Part shown: positions 1 to 8,020 of the stretch, in pieces
How the letters are laid out: the number at the start of each line of letters is the position of its first letter
Numbering within the stretch: the stretch's first letter is position 1
Source of the DNA: JAAYZQ01 sp041300865
Lineage (GTDB): Bacteria > Chloroflexota > Anaerolineae > JAAYZQ01
Length of the DNA stretch: 28,267 nucleotides
Assembly: GCA_041300865.1 (NCBI GenBank)
Contig: JBFYTF010000456.1
Span: 1-28,267, forward strand
Direction: 5' to 3'
Position numbers and translations under genes: made by a program
Notes under the pieces: model-generated
The model's database searches: none
What the model saw: only the letters and a program-made list of their open reading frames with translations
Told to the model about the DNA's origin: nothing

Positions 1-2
1 AG

Positions 3-179
3 TACATCGTCAACCGCAAGGCCAAGGAGAAGGGCATCGATCTGCGCCCGGTGACCCTGTACGCCGGGGCGCGCTACGAGCACCCGACCGACATGAACAT
101 GGGCCGCTACACCTACCCCGATTGGCGGGAGCGGACCGACTGGACCAAGAGCGTCGAGTACGGGCCCGACGCCTGGTAA
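3..179 (+). CDS. Unidentified protein, C-terminal end only
   Basis: An open frame enters from the left edge and ends at TAA 177-179, giving the last 58 residues of a larger protein. The tail is rich in Tyr, Arg, Asp and Trp (contains 'YAGARYEHPTDMN' and ends 'VEYGPDAW'), is hydrophilic and shows no membrane segment or cysteine motif. I do not recognise the family. It is taken as real because it reads without stops from the edge, has codon use like the neighbouring genes, and is followed directly by a strong terminator hairpin in the same orientation. Confidence 0.6.
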   Translation, partial: YIVNRKAKEKGIDLRPVTLYAGARYEHPTDMNMGRYTYPDWRERTDWTKSVEYGPDAW

Positions 180-187
180 AGCAATCG

Positions 188-231
188 CAACTCCCCAGGC
201 GCGACAGTGCGTCGCGCCTGGGGAGTTGTTG
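188..231 (+). terminator. Strong hairpin terminator after the left-edge gene
   Basis: A perfect 18-bp inverted repeat (188-205 against 211-228) with a 5-nt loop starts 8 nt after the stop codon at 179 and is followed by a short TTGC stretch. Position and stem strength fit a transcription terminator for the left-edge gene. The T tract is weak. The stem may also stop leftward transcription leaving the MFS gene at 396. Confidence 0.7.
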
Positions 232-395
232 CTCCTGAACGACTGCAGGTAGCAGCGCCCGAACCTGCGATGCTGTTGGTTTACCAGGCGCCATAGGCTC
301 AGGTCGCCACGCTCATTCAATGCTCGCCCTGAAAACGATCTGCGGCTGTCCGCAGACCAGGACCGGGGTCGCCCCATGTTTGGAATTGCTGCTGG

Positions 396-1598
396 TTACC
401 CCTGGTCAGCGGGCAGGCGAATGACCACTGTGCCCAAGGCCCCGCACGCAAAGGCCGTGACACCCAGCATCGGCCGCAGCCCCAGGGCGTCGGCCAGGAT
501 GCCGCTCAGCCACGGGCCGGCGAACATGCCGGCGGCATAGATCGCCTGGTGCAACCCCATCGCCGTGCTGCGCTCGGTTTCGCCCACGTCGCGGATGCTC
601 AGGCCCATGAGAACCGGGTAGCTGATGCCGAGGGCCACCCCGATAAACAGCTGTGCGACCCAGATGGTGGCCAGGGAGCCGGCCAGCGCTGCGATGCCGA
701 TGCCTGCAGCCAGGAGCACAAAGCTGGTGCGCACCATCCGGCCGGCGCCGATGCGGTTGGCCAGCGCCGCGGCCACCAGGCCGCCCATGGTCACCAGGGC
801 GATGTTGAAGGTGACCATCAGGCTCTGGGTGACCGGCGTGGCGCCGAGCTGGTCGGCCAGGATGGGCAGAAAGCCAAATGGCACTGCCCAGGTGGCATAC
901 TGGCCCACGGCCGACAGCAGCGAGGGCTGCAGCACGTCGCGGCGGGTGAGTATGTGCCGCGTGGCCTTGAGCGAGGGCGGACGCGGCTCGTGGGGTGTCT
1001 CGCGGGCGAGCAGCAGGATGAGGGCCGCGGCGGTCGCGACGACAGCGGCCACGTTGAACGCCAGGGAGTAGCCGCCGACACCGTTCAGCGTGCCGGTGCT
1101 GCTGGTACCGAGCATGCGCCCCAACGAGAGCACAGCAGTGAGGATCGAGGTGGCGCGCACCGCCTCACGGGGTGGGAAGAGGCTGCTGAACAGCACCGTC
1201 ATGGGCACCCAGGTGCTGGCCGCCACGCCGGTAATGGCCCGGCCGAGGAGCAGCCCCTGCGCGCTTTGCGCCGCGCCCGTCAGCCACGCGCCCAATGCGC
1301 ACAGGAGCAGTCCGCCAAAGATAAAGGGCTTGCGCCGGCCGACCCAGTCGGCGGCCATCCCGAGGGGCCAGCGCACGATGGCCTGCCACAGGCCGTACTG
1401 CGCCAGGATCACGCCCACCTGCGCCAGGTCCGCGCTCTTGCTCTGGACATAGATGGGTAGCGTCGGCATGTAGACATAGAGGCACAGCCCGTACAGGAAA
1501 GTGATGAGGACATAGATCCCCATCACCGTCCCGTGGCTCCCAATCGCGATCCAGGCGCGCCCTCCGCCAGCAGAGAAGCCGGCGGGCGGCTCAGGCAT
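396..1598 (-). CDS. MFS transporter
   Basis: A 400-aa major facilitator superfamily permease in the inner membrane. About 12 hydrophobic helices are visible. The loop 2-3 motif typical of MFS proteins is present as 'DWVGRRKPF', and a related but weaker loop follows the second six-helix half. The first ATG is chosen because it overlaps the stop codon of the upstream flavoprotein gene (ATGCCTGA, 8-nt overlap at 1591-1598), a sign of translational coupling. It is the last gene of the leftward block regulator, molybdoenzyme, flavoprotein, transporter, so uptake or export of the pathway substrate is a reasonable inference. The family level is secure. The substrate is unknown. Confidence 0.88.
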   Translation of the reverse strand: MPEPPAGFSAGGGRAWIAIGSHGTVMGIYVLITFLYGLCLYVYMPTLPIYVQSKSADLAQVGVILAQYGLWQAIVRWPLGMAADWVGRRKPFIFGGLLLCALGAWLTGAAQSAQGLLLGRAITGVAASTWVPMTVLFSSLFPPREAVRATSILTAVLSLGRMLGTSSTGTLNGVGGYSLAFNVAAVVATAAALILLLARETPHEPRPPSLKATRHILTRRDVLQPSLLSAVGQYATWAVPFGFLPILADQLGATPVTQSLMVTFNIALVTMGGLVAAALANRIGAGRMVRTSFVLLAAGIGIAALAGSLATIWVAQLFIGVALGISYPVLMGLSIRDVGETERSTAMGLHQAIYAAGMFAGPWLSGILADALGLRPMLGVTAFACGALGTVVIRLPADQG

Positions 1599-3009
1599 GG
1601 ATGGCCTTGCCGAACACTCCGTGGGCTGCTTCCATCAGGGCTTCGCTGAGCGTCGGGTGGGCGTGCACCGCGCGCGCAATCTCTTCCGGGGTGAGCTCCC
1701 ACGTGCGCGCCAGCACCAGCTCGGGCAGCAGCTCGGTGACCTCGGGCCCGACCATGTGGGCACCAAGGATCTCGCCGCTGTTGACCTCGGCCAGAATTTT
1801 GACGAACCCGTCCCTGTCGTCCAGGGCCAGGGCCTTGCCGTTGGCCAGGAAAAAGAACTTGCCGACCTTGAACGTGTGGCCCCGCTCGGCCGCCTGGGCT
1901 TCGCTCAGGCCAAAGCTGGCCACCTGTGGCTGGCAGTAAGTGCAGCGCGGCATGGCCTCGTAATCGAGGCGGCGCGTTTCAGCCCCGGCAATGCATTCGG
2001 CGGCGACGATGCCCTGCGCCGAGGCGACGTGGGCCAGGGCCAGCTTACCCGTCACGTCGCCGATGGCATACACCCCCGGCACGTTGGTGCGCATCTCGTC
2101 GTCCACGGGCACAAAACCGCGCTCAACGCGCACGCCGGCGGCGTCGAGCCCCAGGTTGTCGCTGTTAGGCTGGATTCCGATGGCCACGAGGACGCGCTCG
2201 GCCTCGAGGATCTGCTCGCCCTTCTTGTTGGTGACCCGCACCCGCACGCCGCCGTCTGTCATTTCGAGGCCCTCCAGGCGGGTGTCGGTCAGCAGCTTGA
2301 TCTTTTGCCGCTTGAAGTTCCGGGCCACGACGGCGCTGACCTCCTCGTCCTCCAGGGGGAGGGCGCGCGGCAGCATTTCGACGACCGTTACCTGGCAGCC
2401 GTAGGACTGCCACACCTGGGCGAACTCCATGCCAATGGGGCCGGCACCGACGATCACCGCCGAGCTGGGTAGATCGCGCAGCACGATGGCCTCGCGGTAG
2501 GTGAGCACCCGCTCGCCGTCGGGCACGATGCCGGGGACCGAACGAGCACGGCCGCCCGTGGCGAGAATCACGTTTCGCGTCGCCAGGGTGCGGCCGCCCC
2601 CGGCCTTGAGGGCCACGGCTACCTGCAACGTCCCTGCGCCTCCGGATCCACCGCCCTGGAGCGTGCCCGTCCCCTCCACGACCTCGATGCCGTTTTCGCG
2701 CATGAGAACACTGACGCCTTTGACCAGCCGCTCCGACACCTGGCGGCTTCGATCTACCGCGACGCCATAGTCGGCCTGGAAGCCCTCCAGTCGAAAGCCA
2801 AAGTCCTTGCCCCGGCCGAGGAGAGAAATAACCTCAGCATTGCGCAGCAGAGACTTGGTGGGCACGCAGCCCCAGTTGAGGCAGACGCCCCCCAGGTTCT
2901 CCTTCTCCACAAGCGCAACCTTCAGGCCAAGCTGTGCGGCGCGGATGGCGGCCACGTAGCCTCCCGGTCCTCCGCCGATCACCGTTACATCGTAGCGTTC
3001 GTCGCTCAT
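1591..3009 (-). CDS. lpdA: Dihydrolipoyl dehydrogenase-like flavoprotein disulfide reductase
   Basis: A 472-aa pyridine nucleotide-disulfide oxidoreductase of normal length for dihydrolipoamide dehydrogenase (E3), which reoxidises dihydrolipoyl groups with NAD+. An N-terminal FAD Rossmann motif (VIGGGPGG, residues 10-17) is followed by the redox-active pair C43 and C48 in 'GGVCLNWGCVPTK'. A second dinucleotide motif reads 'VGAGPIGMEF', an FAD motif 'GVYAIGDVTG', and the C-terminal dimerisation domain carries the His-Glu pair H451/E456 in 'HPTLSE'. The start has an AGGAGAG site at about 3013-3019. No E1, E2 or lipoyl-protein gene lies in the window, so the partner is unclear. It may serve a complex encoded elsewhere or act as an NAD(P)H-linked partner of the adjacent molybdoenzyme. 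Confidence 0.88.
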   Translation of the reverse strand: MSDERYDVTVIGGGPGGYVAAIRAAQLGLKVALVEKENLGGVCLNWGCVPTKSLLRNAEVISLLGRGKDFGFRLEGFQADYGVAVDRSRQVSERLVKGVSVLMRENGIEVVEGTGTLQGGGSGGAGTLQVAVALKAGGGRTLATRNVILATGGRARSVPGIVPDGERVLTYREAIVLRDLPSSAVIVGAGPIGMEFAQVWQSYGCQVTVVEMLPRALPLEDEEVSAVVARNFKRQKIKLLTDTRLEGLEMTDGGVRVRVTNKKGEQILEAERVLVAIGIQPNSDNLGLDAAGVRVERGFVPVDDEMRTNVPGVYAIGDVTGKLALAHVASAQGIVAAECIAGAETRRLDYEAMPRCTYCQPQVASFGLSEAQAAERGHTFKVGKFFFLANGKALALDDRDGFVKILAEVNSGEILGAHMVGPEVTELLPELVLARTWELTPEEIARAVHAHPTLSEALMEAAHGVFGKAIHA

Positions 3010-3059
3010 GCTTCTCTCCTGGCAAGTTCTGCTTTCGGTTTCCCCGGCAGCGCGGCGCT

Positions 3060-3088
3060 ATTGTATCTTACTCCCGGGCAACAGGCAA
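3060..3088 (-). promoter_or_regulatory. Possible promoter for the flavoprotein-MFS pair
   Basis: Reading leftward, TTGCCT (3083-3088), a 17-nt spacer and TACAAT (3060-3065) lie in the 122-nt gap between the molybdoenzyme stop and the flavoprotein start. The -10 is good and the -35 weak. It suggests the last two genes may also be transcribed separately from the upstream operon. Confidence 0.35.
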
Positions 3089-3131
3089 AGACGCCATGCC
3101 CCGGGACAGGAGGGCCACCCTCGCGCCCGGC

Positions 3132-5867
3132 CTAGCCGGCCGGTCGCCGGTAGACGAGCGCCTGGGTGGGGCAGTTCAGCACGCAGGCCGGCCGCAGCCC
3201 GCCATCCACTCTCTCCGTGCAGAGGTTGCAGCCTTCTACCCGCTGCAGCTCGGCATTGTAGTGGACCGCGCCGAAGGGGCAGGCGTCGATGCAGGCCTGG
3301 CAGCCGGTGCAGCTCGCGCCGTCCCAGGCGACCATCCCGTCTGCCCGCTTGCTGATGGCGCCCGCCGTGCATGCCTGGAGGCAGGGCGGGTTCTCACAAT
3401 GCCAGCAGTGCAATGGTACCAGGTCCATGGCCAGCCGGCCGCCGATGTTTTCCGGCCCTACGCGGACAACCCGGATCCAGTTCACGCCGGCCGGCAGGTT
3501 GTGCTCCTGTTTGCAGGCGGTTTCGCAGGCAAAGCAGCCGATGCACCGGTCGAGGTCGTTCACAAAGGCGGCCCCAGGCGGCCCCTCGACGGCCGGGCCC
3601 CGAGACACGCCGACGGGTGCCGGCGCGCGGGCGACAGTTTCGGGCCAGGCCGCGCTCTTGCCTGGCACCTCGCTCTCCTCGACCCTGGTCACCCGGCAAA
3701 GGACGCCCCGCAGCGTCGACGCTCCCGAGACAGCGCTGTAGGGCCCATCGTTGCTCAGCACCGCGTTGATGCTCGACTCAAAGCAGCCGTGCTCCGGCCC
3801 TTCCTTCTCCGGGAACCACCAGTGCGAGGGAGCGTGGACCACGTCGCGGCCGACACTGCGCGTCAGGCGGACGGGCATCTTGACGCGGTCCTGGCTCACC
3901 GGGGTTTCGATCCAGGCCCAATCGCCCGCACTCAAGCCCAACGCCGCCCCGGTATCGGGATGGATGTCGAGGTAAGGCATCGGTTCCAGCTCGCGCAGCC
4001 ACGGGATCTGCCGGTTGGCGGAATGAAAGTAGGCGATGTGCCGCGAGCCGGAGATCAGGTTCAAGGGAAAATCCCCGAGCAGATGAGGCGTCGCCACTGG
4101 TGTGACCTCGTTTTCCAGGTAGTAGGGTAAGGGGTCATAGCCGTGCTTTTCGAGGATCGAAGCGACCAGCTCTACCTTGCCGGACGGCGTGTCAAACCCT
4201 TCGGTTTCGTAGCGCTTGTACACCACGTCGCCCTGGATATAGCCGATCTCCTTGAACTCCTCGAAGGTGATGCCCGTGCCGGCCAGCTGGTAGTCGTAAA
4301 AGTCCTGGGGCGTCTGCCAGCCATGGGGGATGTCGTAGCCCATGCGCTTGACCACTTCCAGGTCGATGGCCGCGTCGTCGCGTGTCTCGCCCTGGGGCTC
4401 GACCACCTTCTGCCGGGCGGCGATGAAATCCTTCTCGCCGACGTTGTAAAACACCTCGGAGATGCCGTCCTTTTCCAGCCACATGGTCGGCGGCAAGATG
4501 ACGTCGCACAGCTCCATGGTGGGCGTGAGAAAAAAGTCCGAGCCGACGGCAAAATCGAGGGCCAAGATCGACTGGTAGTTCTCGCGCTGGCCCTCGAGGC
4601 ACACGGCGATGTCGTTCAAGAACCAGTTGGCGCGGACCGGGTAGGGCCTGCCGGTCAGGATAGCGTGGACCACCGAGGGTGGGTGGGCACAGCTCACGGC
4701 CAGTGACTCGGCACCCGAGAGCAGGGGATAGTCCTGGGCGCCGATGCGGGTGTCCTCGATCTCGGCCGGCAGTCGCAGCTCGTCGCGCGAGTCGACCACG
4801 TGGAACACGCCCTTGAAGCCCTTCGGCTTGTTCTTCTTGCTCACGTGCCCGCCCTTGACGTCGAGGCTGCCACAGATCGCCAGGAGGGCCGAAATGGCGC
4901 GGTTGGTCTGGACGCAGTTTCGGTTTTGCTGCACCCCCATGCGGCCGTGATGGATGCAGGGGGTGATGGTGCCCGAGATGCGGGCTGCCTGCAGGATGTC
5001 GGCCGCGTGCAGTCCCGTGATCTCGGCCACGCGCTCCAGGGGATACTCGGCGGCTCGCTGCCGCAGCTCCCTGAAGCCGGTGCACCAATCGCGGACAAAA
5101 TCGTGGTCGTAGAGATCCTCGCTGATGATGATGTGGATCATGCCCATGGCGAGCGCGTCGTCGGTGCCCGGCCGGACGGGCAGATAAAGGTGCGCTTTGG
5201 AGGCCAGTTCGGTGAACCGTGGGTCGATGACGATTAGCTTGGCCCCGCGCTGCAGGCCAATCATGATGTCGCGGGCGCGGGTGGGATGGGACATGACCGG
5301 GTTGCCACCCCACAGAAAGATGCTCTTGCTGTTGCGGTAGTCGAGGCCCTCTTCGCTGGTCGAATGGTGGCCAAAAGTCGTGCGGTTTGCAATGAGCAGC
5401 GGGTGATAGCAGTAGTGGGCGTCCGAGTGCCAGTGGGTAGGGCTGCCCATGGCCCGCAGCCAGATCTGCTTCGACCACAGGCATGACTGGTGGGCGGCGT
5501 CTCCCCACGACCAGCCGATGGCTGCCGGTCCAAACCGGTCCAGCACCTGGCGAAAGCGATGGGCTGTATAGTCCAGGGCCTCGCCCCAGGAAAGGCGCTG
5601 CCACTTGCCCTCGCCTCGCTCTCCGGCGCGCTTGATCGGGTGCAGAATGCGGGCAGGATGGTACAGGAATTGGATCGCGCTCAAGCCTTTGGGGCAGAGG
5701 GAGCCTTCGTTCTGCGGGTGATGCGGGTCGCCTTCGACCTTGACGACGCGGCCGTCCTCGACGTGGGCCAGCACTCCGCAGTCGCAGTGACAGCCCTGGC
5801 ACACCGTCCTGACCACCCTGCTGCCTCTGCCTCCGACGTCGTCGCGTCCGGTCGTGTTGGTCATCAT
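3132..5867 (-). CDS. Acetylene-hydratase-like molybdopterin oxidoreductase fused to a four-cluster ferredoxin domain
   Basis: A 911-aa DMSO-reductase-superfamily enzyme. Residues 23-58 hold the N-terminal [4Fe-4S] motif (C23, C26, C30, C58, with an extra C28). The catalytic body follows, with C153 in 'HYCYHP' where the Mo/W ligand is expected. The molybdopterin dinucleotide-binding domain runs to about residue 720. A Pro/Ala-rich linker leads to residues 760-911, which contain 16 cysteines in four groups (775-785, 821-833, 853-863, 880-899), i.e. a DmsB/HybA-like module for four [4Fe-4S] clusters. Segments such as 'GTDDALAMGMI' and 'TPSGKVEL' resemble, from memory, Pelobacter acetylene hydratase. 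No twin-arginine signal is visible, so it is probably cytoplasmic. Catalytic and electron-transfer subunits are usually separate genes, so the fusion is unusual. The presence of four extra clusters suggests a redox reaction. The substrate is unknown. Either tandem ATG could be the start. Confidence 0.85.
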   Translation of the reverse strand: MMTNTTGRDDVGGRGSRVVRTVCQGCHCDCGVLAHVEDGRVVKVEGDPHHPQNEGSLCPKGLSAIQFLYHPARILHPIKRAGERGEGKWQRLSWGEALDYTAHRFRQVLDRFGPAAIGWSWGDAAHQSCLWSKQIWLRAMGSPTHWHSDAHYCYHPLLIANRTTFGHHSTSEEGLDYRNSKSIFLWGGNPVMSHPTRARDIMIGLQRGAKLIVIDPRFTELASKAHLYLPVRPGTDDALAMGMIHIIISEDLYDHDFVRDWCTGFRELRQRAAEYPLERVAEITGLHAADILQAARISGTITPCIHHGRMGVQQNRNCVQTNRAISALLAICGSLDVKGGHVSKKNKPKGFKGVFHVVDSRDELRLPAEIEDTRIGAQDYPLLSGAESLAVSCAHPPSVVHAILTGRPYPVRANWFLNDIAVCLEGQRENYQSILALDFAVGSDFFLTPTMELCDVILPPTMWLEKDGISEVFYNVGEKDFIAARQKVVEPQGETRDDAAIDLEVVKRMGYDIPHGWQTPQDFYDYQLAGTGITFEEFKEIGYIQGDVVYKRYETEGFDTPSGKVELVASILEKHGYDPLPYYLENEVTPVATPHLLGDFPLNLISGSRHIAYFHSANRQIPWLRELEPMPYLDIHPDTGAALGLSAGDWAWIETPVSQDRVKMPVRLTRSVGRDVVHAPSHWWFPEKEGPEHGCFESSINAVLSNDGPYSAVSGASTLRGVLCRVTRVEESEVPGKSAAWPETVARAPAPVGVSRGPAVEGPPGAAFVNDLDRCIGCFACETACKQEHNLPAGVNWIRVVRVGPENIGGRLAMDLVPLHCWHCENPPCLQACTAGAISKRADGMVAWDGASCTGCQACIDACPFGAVHYNAELQRVEGCNLCTERVDGGLRPACVLNCPTQALVYRRPAG

Positions 5868-5947
5868 CCCGGCTCTCCCTTTCTACCCCGGCTCGCAGGG
5901 CGGCCTGCGCCGTCCACTCTTCGATTTCCTGGCTACGCCGCGCAGCC

Positions 5948-6619
5948 TTACGGTTCACCTCCGAGAGGTTTGCCGATGTCCTCGATGTGGTGCAGCATAG
6001 CGTGTGAGGCCCGTTCCGGATCCCTGCTCTTGAGGGCTTCGAGTAACTCGCCATGCCGGGCGGCCAGATACTCGGGGTCGAGGGTGGACTTGCGGTAGGT
6101 GACGATGCTCCAAATGCCATACTGGAGGCTCTTCCACAACTGGTAGAGGGTCTGGTTCCTGGAGAACTTCAGGATCGCTTCGTGAAAGGCATTGTCCAGC
6201 TGCACGACCCGGTCTCGATCCTGGCGGCGTGCAGCCTCCAGCATCGAATCCAGGATCTGCTGCAGGGTAGCGACGTCTTCATCCGTCAGCCGCGTGGCTG
6301 CCAGGCGCATGGCCAGCGACTCGAGCGCGGCGCGCACGGTGTAGGTCTCCCACAGCTCCTCAGGGGTGAAAGAGCGAACGGAGGTACCCTTGTAGGGCTC
6401 GGTTTCGAGAAACCCGAGCAGTACCAGGTCGCGGATGGCCTCGCGTACGGGTGCTTGGCTGACGCCCAGCATGCGGGCCATATTGTTCTCGACGATGCGA
6501 TCTCCGGGCTTGAGCTCACCGCTCAGGACGGCCTCGACAATGTGCTGCTTGACACGGTCGCTGAGTACGACCCGAGGCACGTGCTTGTTTTCCACCTCTG
6601 AACTTGACTGGGCGCCCAT
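5948..6619 (-). CDS. GntR-family transcriptional regulator, FadR/FCD subfamily
   Basis: A 223-aa regulator of usual length. Residues 19-82 form the winged helix-turn-helix ('GELKPGDRIVENNMARML...SQAPVREAI' pattern). Residues 88-213 are an all-helical FCD ligand domain with the metal-binding set D142, H146, H189 and H210/H211, which normally binds a small carboxylate or sugar-acid effector through a metal ion. It is the first gene of the leftward block and diverges from the cupin-SDR operon. Copies of one palindrome sit downstream of its own promoter, the cupin promoter and the molybdenum-hydroxylase promoter, so it probably represses itself and these operons until an inducer binds. The molybdoenzyme gene begins 80 nt after its stop with no obvious promoter between, so the two may be co-transcribed. 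The ribosome site is weak (AGGATGG). Confidence 0.92.
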   Translation of the reverse strand: MGAQSSSEVENKHVPRVVLSDRVKQHIVEAVLSGELKPGDRIVENNMARMLGVSQAPVREAIRDLVLLGFLETEPYKGTSVRSFTPEELWETYTVRAALESLAMRLAATRLTDEDVATLQQILDSMLEAARRQDRDRVVQLDNAFHEAILKFSRNQTLYQLWKSLQYGIWSIVTYRKSTLDPEYLAARHGELLEALKSRDPERASHAMLHHIEDIGKPLGGEP

Positions 6620-6711
6620 TAGTCCATCCTGTCTTCGGCCTGAGCCAGTTGTGTTGCGTGTCGAGATCAGCTCGGAGGCTCCAGGAGAACTGCCGGTAGC
6701 GCGAGCCGCGA

Positions 6712-6724
6712 AACGATTATCGAT
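6712..6724 (-). promoter_or_regulatory. Palindromic operator in the GntR gene leader
   Basis: On the minus strand this reads ATCGATAATCGTT, 12 of 13 matches to the palindrome at 6831-6843. It begins 9 nt after the leftward -10 box (6734-6739), about where transcription starts, a typical position for autorepression by a GntR protein. Confidence 0.65.
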
Positions 6725-6733
6725 TCTATGCGT

Positions 6734-6761
6734 ATTTTAGCAGGTTTTCGAAGCTTGTCAA
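6734..6761 (-). promoter_or_regulatory. Promoter of the GntR-molybdoenzyme operon
   Basis: Reading leftward: TTGACA (6756-6761), 16-nt spacer, TAAAAT (6734-6739). The predicted start near 6727 gives a leader of about 108 nt before the GntR ATG. It is divergent from the cupin promoter at 6792-6819. Confidence 0.6.
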
Positions 6762-6791
6762 GGCAGGGCGATCGATAAGGCGGCGGCGGAC

Positions 6792-6819
6792 TTGACAGGC
6801 CGCCAAATCGGGGTACAAT
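6792..6819 (+). promoter_or_regulatory. Promoter of the cupin-SDR operon
   Basis: TTGACA (6792-6797), 16-nt spacer, TACAAT (6814-6819), with a predicted start near 6826. The perfect palindrome at 6831-6843 follows at once, so a bound GntR protein would block initiation or early elongation. Confidence 0.7.
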
Positions 6820-6830
6820 GAGAGGCATCC

Positions 6831-6843
6831 ATCGATAATCGAT
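6831..6843 (+). promoter_or_regulatory. Palindromic operator of the cupin-SDR operon
   Basis: ATCGATAATCGAT is a perfect 13-bp palindrome apart from its odd central base, located 11 nt after the -10 box. It is the best copy of the motif also found at 6712-6724 and 9173-9185. A further half-like ATCGATAA lies at 6771-6778. Confidence 0.7.
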
Positions 6844-6887
6844 AGGCGCCGTACAGGCCAGCAGGATCCTTGATAGGAGGAGACACG

Positions 6888-7268
6888 ATGCACTACATTC
6901 GTGAACAGGACGTGGAGGGCGACCGCATTGGCCCGCCGTATCAGCGGGTGATCCGCCACCTTGTAACGCCGGAGAGCATGGGCAGCCAGTACCTGTGGCT
7001 GGGAACGAGTTCTGTCGATCCCGGCTTTACCAGCAACGCCCATTCACACGAGGATCAGGAAGAGATCTTTTACTGCGTGCAGGGCCGTGGCCGAATCCGC
7101 GTCGACGACGAAGAGATGGCACTCGAGCCGGGCGCGACGGTCTTCTGCCCGCCCAAGAGCGTGCACCAGCTGATCAACGACGGGGACGAGGTGCTCAAGG
7201 TGGTGTCGGCTGTGGCGCCGCCCTTCATTCAAGAAAAATACCGCCGCGACCACCTTCTCAAGGACTGA
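6888..7268 (+). CDS. Small single-domain cupin
   Basis: A 126-aa cupin beta-barrel protein. Motif 1 is clear, with H52, H54 and E59 in the spacing G-x5-H-x-H-x4-E-x6-G, and motif 2 supplies H93 in 'PPKSVHQLIN', giving a complete metal-binding set. Small cupins of this kind act as isomerases, epimerases, decarboxylases or dioxygenases on sugar acids and related acids, so the reaction cannot be assigned. The start at ATG 6888 is set by AGGAGGA at 6876-6882; an in-frame TTG at 6870 is less likely. It is the first gene after the GntR-controlled promoter, and the SDR gene begins 5 nt after its stop. Confidence 0.85.
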   Translation: MHYIREQDVEGDRIGPPYQRVIRHLVTPESMGSQYLWLGTSSVDPGFTSNAHSHEDQEEIFYCVQGRGRIRVDDEEMALEPGATVFCPPKSVHQLINDGDEVLKVVSAVAPPFIQEKYRRDHLLKD

Positions 7269-7273
7269 ACGCC

Positions 7274-8020
7274 ATGCGGTTGAAAGGCAGGGTGGCCATT
7301 GTCACCGGGGCGGCGCGCGGCATCGGGCGCGGCATTGCCCTGGCCCTTGCCCGCGAGGGGGCGGCTGTTGCGGCCCTGGACCTACAGCTGTCGCTGCTTG
7401 ATGACTTGGTGGGCCACGTGCGTCGCCAGGGGGGCCAGGTGCTGCCCCTGGCGGTCGACGTGACGCGCAAAGTCCAGATCGAGCAGGCCGTGGCCTGGGT
7501 AGTGGCAGAATGGGGCCGGGTCGATATCCTGGTCAACAACGCCGGCATCTACGAGGTCTTGCCCATCGAAGCCATCAGCGAGGAGCAGTGGGATCGGGTG
7601 CTGGCCGTGAACCTCAAGGGCGCATTCCTGTGCTGCCAGGCGGTCATCCCGGCGATGAAGCAGCAGGCGAACGGCCGAATTGTGAGCATTGCCTCATCCG
7701 CGGGCAAGAGCGGCGGCACGCTGGCCGGGGCGCATTATTCCGTCTCCAAGGCCGGTATCATCTGCCTCACCAAGCAGCTTGCCCGCGAGCTGGGACCTTA
7801 TGGCATCACGGCCAACGCCGTCGCACCCGGCCGGATTGACACGCCCATGATCCGCCTCGCGTCCGACGAGGAGAACGAGGCCTTTCGCCTGCGCACGCCT
7901 CTGGGCCGGCTGGGTACGCCTGAGGACGTTGCCGGCGCGGTGGTGTTTCTCGCCTCGGATGAAGCGAGTTTTATCACGGGTGAGATTGTCGACGTCAACG
8001 GTGGCCTTCTGATCGACTAG
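7274..8020 (+). CDS. SDR-family NAD(P)-dependent oxidoreductase
   Basis: A 248-aa classical short-chain dehydrogenase/reductase. The cofactor motif TGAARGIG spans residues 11-18, D36 after the second strand favours NAD(H), NNAG lies at 88-91, and the catalytic residues are N113, S141/S142, Y155 and K159 ('YSVSK'). The C-terminal 'ITGEIVDVNGG' is typical of 3-oxoacyl-ACP reductase-like and sugar/polyol dehydrogenases. It follows the cupin by 5 nt, so the two are co-transcribed under the GntR operator. Its stop codon overlaps the stop of the convergent alcohol dehydrogenase. It probably interconverts an alcohol and a ketone in the pathway. The substrate is unknown. Confidence 0.9.
   Translation: MRLKGRVAIVTGAARGIGRGIALALAREGAAVAALDLQLSLLDDLVGHVRRQGGQVLPLAVDVTRKVQIEQAVAWVVAEWGRVDILVNNAGIYEVLPIEAISEEQWDRVLAVNLKGAFLCCQAVIPAMKQQANGRIVSIASSAGKSGGTLAGAHYSVSKAGIICLTKQLARELGPYGITANAVAPGRIDTPMIRLASDEENEAFRLRTPLGRLGTPEDVAGAVVFLASDEASFITGEIVDVNGGLLID

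Noticed and set aside
549..1460. 303-aa rightward open frame inside the MFS gene
   Set aside because: It is antisense to a clear membrane transporter, its composition (His, Gln, Gly, Ala rich) is typical of GC-rich shadow frames, and it has no domain.
3132..5867. Calling the molybdoenzyme a formate dehydrogenase or pyrogallol transhydroxylase
   Set aside because: No selenocysteine-type site is seen. Transhydroxylase, as I recall, lacks the N-terminal [4Fe-4S] cysteines that are present here.
4192..6120. 642-aa leftward open frame overlapping the molybdoenzyme and GntR genes
   Set aside because: It runs in another frame of the same strand across two well-supported genes and is full of Arg/Pro/His, so it is an out-of-frame translation.
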